Positions 43,365-51,625 of a DNA stretch of 64,000 nucleotides are shown one piece after another. The number at the start of each line of letters is the position of its first letter. The first letter of the stretch is position 1. The position numbers and the translations under genes are program-made. The DNA comes from Roseospirillum parvum (GTDB lineage Bacteria > Pseudomonadota > Alphaproteobacteria > Rhodospirillales > Rhodospirillaceae), in NCBI RefSeq assembly GCF_900100455.1, contig NZ_FNCV01000005.1, positions 1-64,000 on the forward strand, given 5' to 3'. The notes beneath the pieces are model-generated. The model searched no databases. It saw only the letters and a program-made list of their open reading frames with translations, and was not told the origin of the DNA.

Positions 43365-43773
43365 GGGAACGCCCTCCATCGCTGCCCGGGGGGGACCCCG
43401 GCGGCGCGGCGTCGGGCTGACGCCGCTCATTGATGTGGTGTTCATCCTGCTGGTGTTTTTCATGTTGGCGTCCAGTTTCGAAACCTGGCGGGCTCTCCCC
43501 CTGGCGACCACCGGCGGGGCGGGGTCCGCCGCCGCCGCCCAGGGTCTGCTGGTCGAGGTGGGGCGCGACCAGGTGCGCTGCGCCGGCCAGCCGGTCGATC
43601 TGGACGGCCTGGGGGACTGCCTGCGCCGTCACCGCGCCGCCCGGCCGGGGGCGGAGGACGGGGCGGTGGTGGTGCGCCCGGGGTCGGGGGTCGACCTCAC
43701 CCGGCTGGTGGCGGTGCTCGACCGTCTGGCCGCCGCCGGGGCGGCGCGGGTCAGTCTGGCGGGGTCGCCATGA
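43348..43773 (+). CDS. exbD: ExbD-like subunit with the proton-carrying Asp
   Basis: A 141-residue single-helix protein. GVGLTPLIDVVFILLVFFML contains the membrane Asp essential for proton transfer in ExbD/TolR (PLIDVVF). The periplasmic part (about 50-141) ends with VDLTRLVAVLDRLAAAGAAR, the usual ExbD peptidoglycan-side fold. It overlaps both neighbours (17 bp with exbB, ATGA with the second exbD). Confidence 0.92.
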   Translation: MPWAAEGTPSIAARGGPRRRGVGLTPLIDVVFILLVFFMLASSFETWRALPLATTGGAGSAAAAQGLLVEVGRDQVRCAGQPVDLDGLGDCLRRHRAARPGAEDGAVVVRPGSGVDLTRLVAVLDRLAAAGAARVSLAGSP

Positions 43774-44180
43774 TCGCCCGTCCGCCGGCCGGGCGGCGCG
43801 GTGGGTCGGCGCCCGGGGTCGACGAGCCGGGGGTGCTGCCGCTGATCAACGTGGTCTTTCTGCTGCTGGTGTTCTTTCTGCTGGCCGGGCAGTTGGTGGC
43901 CGCCGATCCCTTCGCCGTGCGGCCGCCGGTCTCGTCCGCCCCGGGCGACGGGGCGCCGGCGGTGCCGACCATTCTGCTGGCCGCCGATGGGCGGCTGGCC
44001 GTGCTCGGCGGCGAAGAGGCGGGGCGCGATCCGTTGGCCGGGCTGCTCGCCGACGGCCCGCCGCCGCTGGTCCGCCTGAAGGCCGATGGCCGGGTTTCGG
44101 CCGAGCGCGTCACCCGCCTGCTGCGCCGCCTGGAAGGGCTGGGCGTGGCCCGGGTCCACCTGCTGACCACGCCGCCATGA
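43770..44180 (+). CDS. Second ExbD-like subunit, Asn in place of the catalytic Asp
   Basis: A 136-residue paralogue of the preceding ExbD. The membrane helix reads VLPLINVVFLLLVFFLLAGQ: Asn stands where the proton-carrying Asp normally is. The periplasmic end (VSAERVTRLLRRLEGLGVAR) is conserved. Since ExbD works as a dimer inside the ExbB pentamer, a heterodimer with only one Asp is possible. ATGA overlaps on both sides show tight co-expression. Confidence 0.88.
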   Translation: MIARPPAGRRGGSAPGVDEPGVLPLINVVFLLLVFFLLAGQLVAADPFAVRPPVSSAPGDGAPAVPTILLAADGRLAVLGGEEAGRDPLAGLLADGPPPLVRLKADGRVSAERVTRLLRRLEGLGVARVHLLTTPP

Positions 44181-45280
44181 GCCGGTTCGCCACACAGCAT
44201 CGCCCGGGCGCCCGGACCTGGCTGCTGGCCGGCGGCCTGGCCCTGGTGCTGCACGGTGGGGTGGCGGCCTTGACCGGGTTGTGGGCCACCCGGCCGGTGG
44301 CCGGCGCCGGTATGGGCGAGGGCGGGCTGATGCTGGCCCTCGGCCCCGCCTCCGGGGGCGGGCCGGCGACCGGCGGCGCGGAGACGCAAGGCGGTGGGGA
44401 GGACGGAGGGGTGGCCGAAGCCGCCGACGCCGGGCTGGCCGCCGACTTGAAGGCGCCAGTTGCCGAGGCGCCAGTTACCGAGCCGTCAATTGCCGAGCCG
44501 CCCGTGGTCGAAACGGCGGCGCCCTCCCCCGAGCCGCCAGCCGAGCCAGTTCCCGAGTCGGTTCCCGAGCCTGTCGCGGACGCCTCCCCCCAGCCCATTC
44601 CCCAGCCGGTTCCCGAGCCCGTGGTGCGGGCCGAGGTCGAGCCGCCGCCCCCACCGCCTCCCGCGCCCCCTCCCCAGGCGCTGGTCACGCCCCGGGACCT
44701 GCCGCCTCCGCCGCCCCGGCCACGGCGATACGCGGCGGTCGATCCGGCGCATCCGGCGCCGGAACAACAGGCCGCTGAAACGGCCAGGGAGCCGGAGTCG
44801 ATAAACCAACTGGCGGCCACGCCGCCGGGCGGTCGCGCCGTCGGGGAGGTCCCTGGGCCGGCCGGTGCCGCCGAGGGGCGCGGGGCGCCGGGGTTCGGCG
44901 GCGGGACAGCCATGCCCGGCGGGGTGGGAGGCGCCGCGCCGGGCGGTGGCGCGTCGGCCGGCGGTGGGGGCGGTGGTGCCTTGGGCGATGGTGCGGTGGA
45001 CGACTACGCGGCCCGTCTGATCGCCTGGCTGGAGGCGCACAAGCGCTATCCGCGCAAGGCCCGCCTGCGCCGCCAGGAGGGCACCGCCCTGGTCCGCGTG
45101 GTCATCGACCGCCAGGGCCGGGTGCTGAGCCGCGACCTGGGGCACGGCAGCGGGCACGCCAGTCTCGACGCGGCGGCCCTGGAACTGATCGACCGGGCGC
45201 AGCCGCTGCCCGCGGTGCCGGCGCACCTGGGGGGGCACCAGCTCAGCCTCAGCGTGCCGATCCGCTATCACCTGCGCTGA
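44177..45280 (+). CDS. tonB: TonB-like energy transducer
   Basis: A 367-residue protein: short cytoplasmic head, one membrane helix (WLLAGGLALVLHGGVAALTG), a long periplasmic Pro/Glu/Ala-rich spacer (about 90-190, with PVAEAP, PVTEPS and PVPEPV units), a Gly-rich linker, and a C-terminal TonB domain (about 275-367; LIAWLEAHKRYPRKARLRRQ EGTALVRVVIDRQG region). The helix has the S-x3-H-type His (LVLHGG). It spans the periplasm to drive the haem receptor. Overlaps the second exbD by ATGA. Confidence 0.92.
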   Translation: MSRFATQHRPGARTWLLAGGLALVLHGGVAALTGLWATRPVAGAGMGEGGLMLALGPASGGGPATGGAETQGGGEDGGVAEAADAGLAADLKAPVAEAPVTEPSIAEPPVVETAAPSPEPPAEPVPESVPEPVADASPQPIPQPVPEPVVRAEVEPPPPPPPAPPPQALVTPRDLPPPPPRPRRYAAVDPAHPAPEQQAAETAREPESINQLAATPPGGRAVGEVPGPAGAAEGRGAPGFGGGTAMPGGVGGAAPGGGASAGGGGGGALGDGAVDDYAARLIAWLEAHKRYPRKARLRRQEGTALVRVVIDRQGRVLSRDLGHGSGHASLDAAALELIDRAQPLPAVPAHLGGHQLSLSVPIRYHLR

Positions 45281-45300
45281 GGGGGCCTGTCAGGGGTGCG

Positions 45301-45388
45301 GCGGCGGGCCACGTCAAGGGTTTGGCGGCGAGCCGCGTCAAGGGTTTGGCGGCGAGCCGCGTTACGGGTTTGGCGGCGAGCCGCCGGG
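45301..45388. repeat. 24-bp tandem repeat (about 3.6 copies) between convergent genes
   Basis: Units of 24 bp start at 45301, 45325, 45349 and 45373 (partial). The consensus contains GCGGCGAGCCGC, itself self-complementary, then GTCAAGGGTTTG. The third copy carries GTTACGG instead of GTCAAGG, and the TTA (45362-45364) is the stop codon of the minus-strand CnrX-like gene. The array lies at the 3' ends of both tonB and that gene, so it could act as a bidirectional terminator. Confidence 0.88.
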
Positions 45389-45934
45389 GCCCCCGATGCA
45401 GGCCCGCACCGCTGCCATGTCGGCCACCACCCGGTCGCGCACGAAGGCCCGCTCCGCCGGCGTCAGGATATGCGTCAGGTCGAGCAGGATGGCGTCGATC
45501 AGGCGTCGGCCGGCGGCCATCTCGCGGTTGCGCGCCTGCTGGTGCCGATCCAGGTCGGCCTCGGTCAGCGTGCCGGCCGCGAAGCGGTCGAGCAGGCGAC
45601 CGGGGTCGCCGGGCGGGGCCGGGGGGGGGACGTCACGCGGAGGGGGCGCGTCGCCCGGGACGGGGGACGGAGGTCCGCCCGGCATCTGGCCAAGACGGTC
45701 CAGGTAGGTCCTCAGATGGCGGTCGATGGCGGCCAGCGATTCGGCGCGGCGTTCGGTGTCCGGCAACTGCTGGACGATGCCGCGCAGGGTGTCGGCGACG
45801 CCGCGTCCCAGTGGCGCCGGCGGCGGTCCCGACACCCAAGGGGGCGGCGGTCCCTGGGGGTTGACCCACAGGCCGATCAGCACACCGAGCAGAAGCATGT
45901 TGAAAGCCAGCGAGGCGACCAGCCAGCGCTTCAT
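45362..45934 (-). CDS. Periplasmic heavy-metal-sensor-like protein (CnrX/CzcE/Spy-like)
   Basis: A 190-residue protein with an N-terminal membrane anchor (MKRWLVASLAFNMLLLGVLI), a Pro-rich linker, and a helical periplasmic domain (about 45-185: VADTLRGIVQQLPDTERRAE; ILLDLTHILTPAERAFVRDR) of the heavy-metal-resistance/CnrX type. In CnrYXH such proteins control an ECF sigma factor. It is the third gene after a sigma factor and an unknown gene. ATG 45934 is chosen over a TTG at 45955. Confidence 0.78.
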   Translation of the reverse strand: MKRWLVASLAFNMLLLGVLIGLWVNPQGPPPPWVSGPPPAPLGRGVADTLRGIVQQLPDTERRAESLAAIDRHLRTYLDRLGQMPGGPPSPVPGDAPPPRDVPPPAPPGDPGRLLDRFAAGTLTEADLDRHQQARNREMAAGRRLIDAILLDLTHILTPAERAFVRDRVVADMAAVRACIGGPGGSPPNP

Positions 45935-46032
45935 GGCGATTGTCTTTCCTGTCAACGGTCACGCCCCACGGTTTCCCGTCCGGGTGCGCAACCTGACGCT
46001 TCCCGTACCCGCCGCCGAACTCTTGAGGGGGG

Positions 46033-46575
46033 CTACCAGCCGCCCCATGCCCCGGTGAGCAGCAGGCCAAGGCCGGCGGCGTCGTGGCTGCCGACCGTCC
46101 AACCCATGCCCAGCCCGTACCCGCCGGCCAGTCCGAGGGCCAGACAGGCCAGCCACAACCCGGCCCGGGCCTGGAGCAGGCCGCCCAGCGAGGCGGTTTC
46201 CGGGCCGTTCGGCGTGGCCGGTCCCCAGCCCGTCACCCCGTGCCAGTCCGCGCCGTCGGGTTGCCGGCGGAGGCCCGGGGACCAAGTCGCGGGGGGGTCG
46301 GCCAGGGAGCGGCGTTCGCGCTTCGGCGGTGCCTCCGGGGTCGTCTCGTCCAGCCGGTCCATGATGGAATCGACCAGGGCCGTGCGGGCCTCGCCGCCGA
46401 GGGGCGGTTCCTTGATGGTCAGCCAGTCATCCAGCCGGCGGGCCTCGGCGAAGGCTCCCTTGGCTTCCTCGGACGTTTCCAGAAGGCGGGTTGCGGCCTG
46501 TCGGCGATCATGGGGCCACCGGGTCAGGTCGCAGCCGTGGATGTTTAGCAACGCCCTGAATTCTTCTGGCGTCAT
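46033..46575 (-). CDS. Unknown protein between ECF sigma factor and CnrX-like sensor; candidate anti-sigma factor
   Basis: A 180-residue protein of no family I can name. A charged helical head (MTPEEFRALLNIHGCDLTRW, then RRQAATRLLETSEEAK) is followed by a disordered linker and a C-terminal membrane segment (LWLACLALGLAGGYGLGMGW). A soluble N-terminal helix bundle plus a single membrane helix right after an ECF sigma gene is the usual anti-sigma plan, and the next gene is a CnrX-like sensor, matching CnrH-CnrY-CnrX. GGAGG 4 bp before ATG. Confidence 0.7.
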   Translation of the reverse strand: MTPEEFRALLNIHGCDLTRWPHDRRQAATRLLETSEEAKGAFAEARRLDDWLTIKEPPLGGEARTALVDSIMDRLDETTPEAPPKRERRSLADPPATWSPGLRRQPDGADWHGVTGWGPATPNGPETASLGGLLQARAGLWLACLALGLAGGYGLGMGWTVGSHDAAGLGLLLTGAWGGW

Positions 46576-46647
46576 AAAACCTCCAACGTTGGGAGCCTCC
46601 GCGTGCCGTCAGGCCGCCGAGGTTCCGGGATCTGCTGTCCAGGGTCC

Positions 46648-47274
46648 CTATTCGAGTAGCAGGGCGCGCAGTTTCTGCCGCCCCCGTTTCAACAGGGACT
46701 CCACGGCATTCTGCCGCAAGCCCATGATATCGGCGACTTCGCCGGCTGTCAGGTCCTCATTGTAGTAAAGGGTCAGGGCAATGGCCTGCTGCTCGGGCAG
46801 GCGGGCGATGGCGGCCCGCAGGCGCCGGGCGCGCTGGTTCTGATGGCAGGCGGCTTCCGGGCTTGGGGTGTCGTCTTCCAACTCGCCGGCCTGCTCGATG
46901 GGCACCGTGGCGCGGCGCCGGGTCAGGTCGATGCACTGGTTGAGGGCGACGCGGTAGAGCCAGGTGCGGAAGCGGGCCTGGCCGGGCTGCCACTGGCGGC
47001 TGTTGGCCCAGATCTTCAGGAACACGTCCTGGGCCACGTCCTCGGCCTGATCGGGGCCGACAATGCGGCGGGCCATGCCGACCACGCGATCCACGTGGCG
47101 GCTGACAAGCAGGCGAAACGCCTCCTTGTCGCCCTCCTGGGTCCGCTCCATGAGGGACTCATCGGAGGTGCCGCCGCGTGGTTCGTCGTGGCAATAGCTG
47201 TCCAGACCGCTCCCCATCCACGAGCTGGAAACGCGCGAGCCGGAAATGTCGGCCACTCTGCCCGAGCCGGTCAT
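46648..47274 (-). CDS. ECF-type RNA polymerase sigma factor
   Basis: A 208-residue sigma-70 family protein: region 2 (about 60-125; GMARRIVGPDQAEDVAQDVF, RFRTWLYRVALNQCIDLTRR) and region 4 (about 150-205; LPEQQAIALTLYYNEDLTAG, NAVESLLKRGRQKLRALL). The 35-residue hydrophilic head is unusual but has no other in-frame ATG until about residue 21. It is followed by the putative anti-sigma and CnrX-like genes, so it probably drives a metal or envelope stress response. Confidence 0.88.
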   Translation of the reverse strand: MTGSGRVADISGSRVSSSWMGSGLDSYCHDEPRGGTSDESLMERTQEGDKEAFRLLVSRHVDRVVGMARRIVGPDQAEDVAQDVFLKIWANSRQWQPGQARFRTWLYRVALNQCIDLTRRRATVPIEQAGELEDDTPSPEAACHQNQRARRLRAAIARLPEQQAIALTLYYNEDLTAGEVADIMGLRQNAVESLLKRGRQKLRALLLE

Positions 47275-47304
47275 GGCGTATCGTTCCTGGGTTGGCACTC
47301 AGGA

Positions 47305-47805
47305 CTACCCGACCCGGGCCGCCCTGTCACTGGGTACATTCTGCCCGCCGGAGGGCGCCGGAGTGGGCATTTTCTGCCCACCGGGCGGGGTCGCGGGGCG
47401 GCCCAGCGGGGGCACGTTGGCGATCTCGGCCCAGCCGTCGCGCATGGCCAGCACCTGGCGGTGCACGCTGGCGTAGCGGGCGACGGCGGTGTCGTGGTCG
47501 CGGCAGCGCTTGGCGTAGTGCAACTGGGCCTGGCCGTCGCCATAGAAGCGGCGCAGCAGGCCGCCGATCTCGGCGGTGCGCGGGCTGGTCGCGTCGACGC
47601 AGCCGTCCAGCCGCGACAGGATGTGCACGGCACGGCTCATGTGGGTGAACTCGCCCTCCGGATCGCCGGCCAGGCGGGCCGCCTTGGCCCGGGCGACCGA
47701 GGTCAGCGTCTGGTCGTACAGATCGACCACCACGCGCAAGGGGCTCTGGGCCCGGCGGGCGGCACGATAGGCGTTGTGGGCGTTGCGATGGCTGAGATCG
47801 TTCAT
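47305..47805 (-). CDS. fliS: Flagellin export chaperone FliS
   Basis: A 166-residue FliS-type protein: NDLSHRNAHNAYRAARRAQS and RVVVDLYDQTLTSVARAKAA in the first two helices, then HILSRLDGCVD and LLRRFYGDGQAQLHYAKRCR. It binds the C-terminus of flagellin before export. The last 30 residues, Pro/Gly-rich with a repeated GGQ segment (PPGGQKMPTPAPSGGQNVPS), go beyond the family's usual 125-135 residues. It follows fliD in the same direction. Confidence 0.87.
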   Translation of the reverse strand: MNDLSHRNAHNAYRAARRAQSPLRVVVDLYDQTLTSVARAKAARLAGDPEGEFTHMSRAVHILSRLDGCVDATSPRTAEIGGLLRRFYGDGQAQLHYAKRCRDHDTAVARYASVHRQVLAMRDGWAEIANVPPLGRPATPPGGQKMPTPAPSGGQNVPSDRAARVG

Positions 47806-47836
47806 GACCCTGGCTCCTGCTTGGTCGGTGGCGGGT

Positions 47837-49516
47837 TCAGTCGTCCTGGTTGGTGCCGAGCAGCGTTTGCAGTTGCTGCAGCATCAGATCGGCGGCGGCG
47901 ATTTCGGCCTCCAGCCGGGCGTAGGTCTTGATCAGGTCGGCTTCGGTGTCGGCGGCCCGCTCGGCGATGCGGTCGCGCCTGTCCTGTTTGTCCTCGATGG
48001 CCTCTTCGAGGCTGGCCATGCGCTCGACAAGCCGGCCGTCGGTGGCGTCGGTGTAGGCATCGAGGCGATCATCCAGGGCATCGGCCAGTCCCTGCGAGAC
48101 GGTCAGGGTGGCGGTGCCCGAGGCCTTGCCGGTGTAGACCAGCCACAGCCCCTCGGCGGTGGTGCCCTCGGCGCCCTTGATGACGGTGCCCGACACGGTC
48201 AGTTCGGTGCCGTCGAGGCTGGCCGAGGCGATGGTGCCATCGGCATCGAGGGTCACCGTCACCTCGTAGGTGCCGCTGGCCAGTTGGCTGGTGTTCTTGT
48301 AGACGCCAAGATCGCCGCTGTCGGTTTCGGTGCTGGTCTGGAAGAAGGCCTGGATGACCTCGGGGTTCTGCAGCAGGGCCTCTTCCAGGGTGTCGGTGTC
48401 GATCCTGAGCGTGTTGTCGCTGCCCAGGGTGATGCCAAGGTCGGACAGCAGCCAGGTTTCCCCGTCCACCGTGACCTGGCTGGCCAGGGCCTCGTAGAGC
48501 AGGCTGTTGACCTGCTTGACCAGATCGTTGGCGAACAGCACCGCCGTGTCGGCGGCCCCGGCGTCCTCGTCCTCGCTCAGCGTCTGCTGGGTCAGGGCGA
48601 AATCGCGGTAGGCGTTGTAGGCCGTGACGAAGGCCTCGACGGCGTCGTTCAGGGCCGACAGGTCCTGGCCCACTTCCAGGGTCAGGGTGTCGCCCTCGGT
48701 GGCGGCGTAAAGGTTCACCGAGACCCCGGGCAGCAGGTCCTCGATGTCGTTGCTGGTCGAGGTGACGCTGACCCCGTCGACGCTCAACTGTGCCATTTGG
48801 GCGGCCTGCAGGACATCGGCGAAGGCACCGTCGGTGTCGGTCAGCCCGAGGCCGTGCAGCACGTCGTCGCCGGAGGTGGCGGTGGCGGTGAACTCGGTGC
48901 CGGTGTCGACCCCGGCGAGGACCAGGGTGACGCCGCTGTCGCTGGTCCGCACCAGGGTGGCGCTGACCCCGCTGTCGTCGCTGGCGGCGTTGATGGCGCT
49001 GGCCAGGTCGCTCAGCGACATGTCGGCGGTGAGGGTGATGGTGGCGCCGTCATGGCCGTCGGCGGCCAGCTCGAAGACCCCGGCGAGGCCCAGGGCATCG
49101 CTGCTCGAGGTCTGCTCGGCGGCGGCCACCTTCTGGCTTTCCGCCAACTGGATGATGTCGATTTCGTAGAGACCAAGCTCGGCGCTGTCGGTGACCGTCA
49201 CCCCGAGCACGTCGTCCGGCTCGGCGATGGCCGAGGAGGACAGGTAGGCCGCCGCCTCGCCATAGACCGCCTCGTCGGCGTCGTCGCCCAGCGCCACCAG
49301 GGCGTCCTGAAGGTCGCCCAGCAGGTCGAGCATGTCCTGATAGGCGGCCAGCTCGGCCTCGGCGGTCTCGATCTCGCTGTCCAGGCTGTAGGCCTTCTGC
49401 ATCCTGCTTTCGACCGCCGCCTCGATGAGGGCCGAGGTTTCCAGGCCGGACAGGCCGCTGAGGTAGGTGGTGCCGCTGCTGCCGGTGGCGGTGCTGACCG
49501 AGACGACGCTGCTCAT
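47837..49516 (-). CDS. fliD: Flagellar filament cap protein FliD
   Basis: A 559-residue protein exported to the filament tip, where it folds flagellin into place. Family features: N-terminal LSGLSGLETSALIEAAVESR and a coiled coil, FLID_N fold with VTVTDSAELGLYEIDIIQLA, and a C-terminal coiled coil (RLVERMASLEEAIEDKQDRR DRIAERAADTEADL region). Richer in Asp/Ala/Ser and lacking Cys, as usual for secreted flagellar proteins. GGAG 8 bp before ATG 49516. Confidence 0.93.
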   Translation of the reverse strand: MSSVVSVSTATGSSGTTYLSGLSGLETSALIEAAVESRMQKAYSLDSEIETAEAELAAYQDMLDLLGDLQDALVALGDDADEAVYGEAAAYLSSSAIAEPDDVLGVTVTDSAELGLYEIDIIQLAESQKVAAAEQTSSSDALGLAGVFELAADGHDGATITLTADMSLSDLASAINAASDDSGVSATLVRTSDSGVTLVLAGVDTGTEFTATATSGDDVLHGLGLTDTDGAFADVLQAAQMAQLSVDGVSVTSTSNDIEDLLPGVSVNLYAATEGDTLTLEVGQDLSALNDAVEAFVTAYNAYRDFALTQQTLSEDEDAGAADTAVLFANDLVKQVNSLLYEALASQVTVDGETWLLSDLGITLGSDNTLRIDTDTLEEALLQNPEVIQAFFQTSTETDSGDLGVYKNTSQLASGTYEVTVTLDADGTIASASLDGTELTVSGTVIKGAEGTTAEGLWLVYTGKASGTATLTVSQGLADALDDRLDAYTDATDGRLVERMASLEEAIEDKQDRRDRIAERAADTEADLIKTYARLEAEIAAADLMLQQLQTLLGTNQDD

Positions 49517-49705
49517 GGGACGGGCTCCGGCAGGCAGGGGAAACGGGAGGTGCGGCGGAAGCGGCCACCGTGGTGGACAGGGACCCCGGGGGGGCTCGGT
49601 CGCTTCCGCCGCCCCCCGCCGGCGCAATGTCGAGGACCGACGGGGGCGTGGGCCGGGGCGGCGCGTCGCTCAGGCCGGCGCGCCGCCCGGGGGATCAGTG
49701 CCGAT

Positions 49706-49735
49706 CCCCGAGCCGACCCGCGGGCCGGCTCGGGG
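49706..49735 (-). terminator. Hairpin terminator after the flagellin gene
   Basis: CCCCGAGCCG (49706-49715) and CGGCTCGGGG (49726-49735) form a perfect 10-bp stem closed by a CCCGCGGG inner palindrome. It starts 11 bp after the flagellin stop (read on minus) and would limit readthrough into fliD. No U-run, so possibly factor-assisted. Confidence 0.7.
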
Positions 49736-49745
49736 ACCCGGGGTG

Positions 49746-50585
49746 TCACTGCAACAGCGACAGCAGCTCCTGCGGCATCTCGTTGGCCTGGGCCAGGGCG
49801 GCGATGGCGGCGTTGGTCTTCACCTTGGCCGACGAGAAGTTGGATTGCTCCTCGGCGATGTCGGCGTCGACGATGGCCGACTGGGCGGCGTCCAGGTTTT
49901 CTTCGGCGCTGGCAAGCTGCCCCTCGTGGTACTCGAAGCGCGACATCTGGGCGCCGACGTTGGCCCGCGCCGCCGCCACCTCGCCGATGGCGGTGTCGAT
50001 GGCCGTCGCCGCCGCCGCCGCGTTGGTGGCGTTATCGACCGCGGTGCCGGTCAGGTCGCCGCCGATGGCGTCGGCGCTGACGTCGGCGATCTCCACCGAC
50101 AGCACGTCGTTGGTGATGTCGGTGCCGACCAGGAAGTCGACCCCGGTGCCGGTGACGAAGTCGCTGGAGCCGTCGAGCAGCGACTGGCCGTTGAAGCGGG
50201 TGCCGGCGGCGATGGAATCGATTTCCTCGACCAGCTCCTGGTACTCGGCGTCGATGTAGGCACGCTCGGTGTCGGTCACGGCGCCGGACACCGCCTGGGC
50301 GGCCAGTTCCTTCATGCGCTGCAGCACGTCGGAGATCTGGGCCAGGCCGCCGTCGGCGGTTTCCAGCACCGAGACGGCGTGCGAGGCGTTGGTCTGGGCC
50401 TGCGCCAGCACGGCCACGTCGTTCTGCAGCTTGGTCGCCACGGCAAGGCCGGCGGCGTCGTCCGAGGCCTTGTTGACCTGCGAGCCGCTGGCCACGCGGT
50501 TCAGGTACTGGTCCTGCTCGCCCGAGTTGATGTTCAGGTAGCGCAGGGCCGAGTTGGCGGCGGTGTTGGTCGAAATGACGGGCAT
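49746..50585 (-). CDS. fliC: Flagellin
   Basis: A 279-residue flagellin with the conserved D0/D1 ends: MPVISTNTAANSALRYLNIN, RVASGSQVNKASDDAAGLAV at the head, and ANVGAQMSRFEYHEGQLASA, then NLDAAQSAIVDADIAEEQSN at the tail. The variable centre is short (about 95 residues), so this is a compact flagellin with little surface domain. AAGGAG 9 bp before ATG 50585. Single copy in the window. Confidence 0.97.
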   Translation of the reverse strand: MPVISTNTAANSALRYLNINSGEQDQYLNRVASGSQVNKASDDAAGLAVATKLQNDVAVLAQAQTNASHAVSVLETADGGLAQISDVLQRMKELAAQAVSGAVTDTERAYIDAEYQELVEEIDSIAAGTRFNGQSLLDGSSDFVTGTGVDFLVGTDITNDVLSVEIADVSADAIGGDLTGTAVDNATNAAAAATAIDTAIGEVAAARANVGAQMSRFEYHEGQLASAEENLDAAQSAIVDADIAEEQSNFSSAKVKTNAAIAALAQANEMPQELLSLLQ

Positions 50586-50906
50586 GGTCGTCGTCTCCTT
50601 GAGGTCCGTCGTGGGCGGCCCCCGCACGCCGGTGGTCCCAAGCGGGAGCCGGGGCAAGGGCCGGGGTCGGCGGCACCCGATAGCCCCCCGAGGCGATCCC
50701 CCATGGCGACACGGGGGACACGGGGCGGCCCGTCGGCGAATGGCCTTCCACCCCCTTTAACGCCCCACCCCGACAAATACTGGCGCGGATTTTTTTGAAA
50801 AAATTTCCGCCAGTCCCGGGCCTCTTCCGCCGTTTCAAGGAGACCAGACGCAGCGCCCAAGTGGCCATGGCGTCGATCGGCATCCTGTCAGCGGGAGAGT
50901 CGCCTG
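50586..50906. promoter_or_regulatory. Divergent flagellin / flgD promoter region
   Basis: About 320 bp with no supported gene. Near its right end, an AT-rich imperfect inverted repeat (CTGGCGCGGATTTTTT, 50780-50795 with AAAAAATTTCCGCCAG, 50798-50813) stands out strongly. I cannot fit a good sigma28 (TAAA...GCCGATAA) or sigma54 (TGGCAC-N5-TTGC) site; TTAAAG (about 50757, minus) followed 18 bp later by GCCGACGG is the nearest sigma28-like pair. Confidence 0.45.
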
Positions 50907-51596
50907 ATGACTGACACCAGCACTGTTTCCTCCACCTCCTCGACCAGCGGCCTGACCTCCACAACCGCCGAGTCGGTGTCGGCGCTGAGCGAAAATTACG
51001 AGCTGTTCCTGACCATCCTGACCACCCAGCTCCAGAACCAGAACCCGCTCGACCCCACCGATACCGACGAGTTGACCAGCCAGCTCATCCAGTACTCGCA
51101 GGTCGAGCAGCAGATCCTGGCCAACCAGTACCTGGAGACCCTGGTCCTGGCGACCAACAACCAGGCCGCCGAAACCGCCCTGTCCTTCATGGGCATGGAG
51201 GTCACCTACAACGGCGAGGACCAGACCTTCGAGGGCGAGGAGCTGTCCTGGAGCTTCGACATGCCGGACGGCGTGACCTCGGCGGTGGTCCAGCTCAGCG
51301 ATGCCGACGGCCACGTGGTCTACACCGACAGCCTCGATGCCACGGCCGGGGAGGCCAGCTTCACCTGGGATGGCACCACCACCGACGGCAGCACCGCCGA
51401 GGACGGCACCTACACCCTGTCGGTGATCGCCACCTACGAGGACGGCACCAGCGAGGAGATCGAGCTGACCGGCACCAGCACGGTGACCGAGGTCGACTGG
51501 TCGTCCGGCAGCCCGGTCCTGAAGCTGGCCAACGGCGCTGAAATCGACCTTTCCGACATCGTCTCGGCCACCCAGCCGCAGTCCGCGGCCGCCTAG
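50907..51596 (+). CDS. flgD: Flagellar hook-capping protein FlgD
   Basis: A 229-residue rod/hook scaffold protein. Head: ENYELFLTILTTQLQNQNPL DPTDTDELTSQLIQYSQVEQ, the FlgD signature, followed by a FlgD Ig-like/tudor part (SWSFDMPDGVTSAVVQLSDA, ASFTWDGTTTDGSTAEDGTY). Needed to assemble hook subunits. First of a plus-strand flagellar operon; flgE follows 29 bp later. Confidence 0.95.
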   Translation: MTDTSTVSSTSSTSGLTSTTAESVSALSENYELFLTILTTQLQNQNPLDPTDTDELTSQLIQYSQVEQQILANQYLETLVLATNNQAAETALSFMGMEVTYNGEDQTFEGEELSWSFDMPDGVTSAVVQLSDADGHVVYTDSLDATAGEASFTWDGTTTDGSTAEDGTYTLSVIATYEDGTSEEIELTGTSTVTEVDWSSGSPVLKLANGAEIDLSDIVSATQPQSAAA

Positions 51597-51625
51597 GCGG
51601 CGGCGTCCACAGGGGAGTCCCCGCC

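Noticed and set aside
45301-45388. Possible CRISPR array
   Set aside because: The units are head-to-tail with no spacers, only 24 bp long, and overlap a coding end.
50730-50760. Sigma28-type flagellin promoter (TTAAAG with GCCGACGG)
   Set aside because: Spacer is three bases too long and the -10 ends in CGG rather than TAA; not strong enough to annotate.
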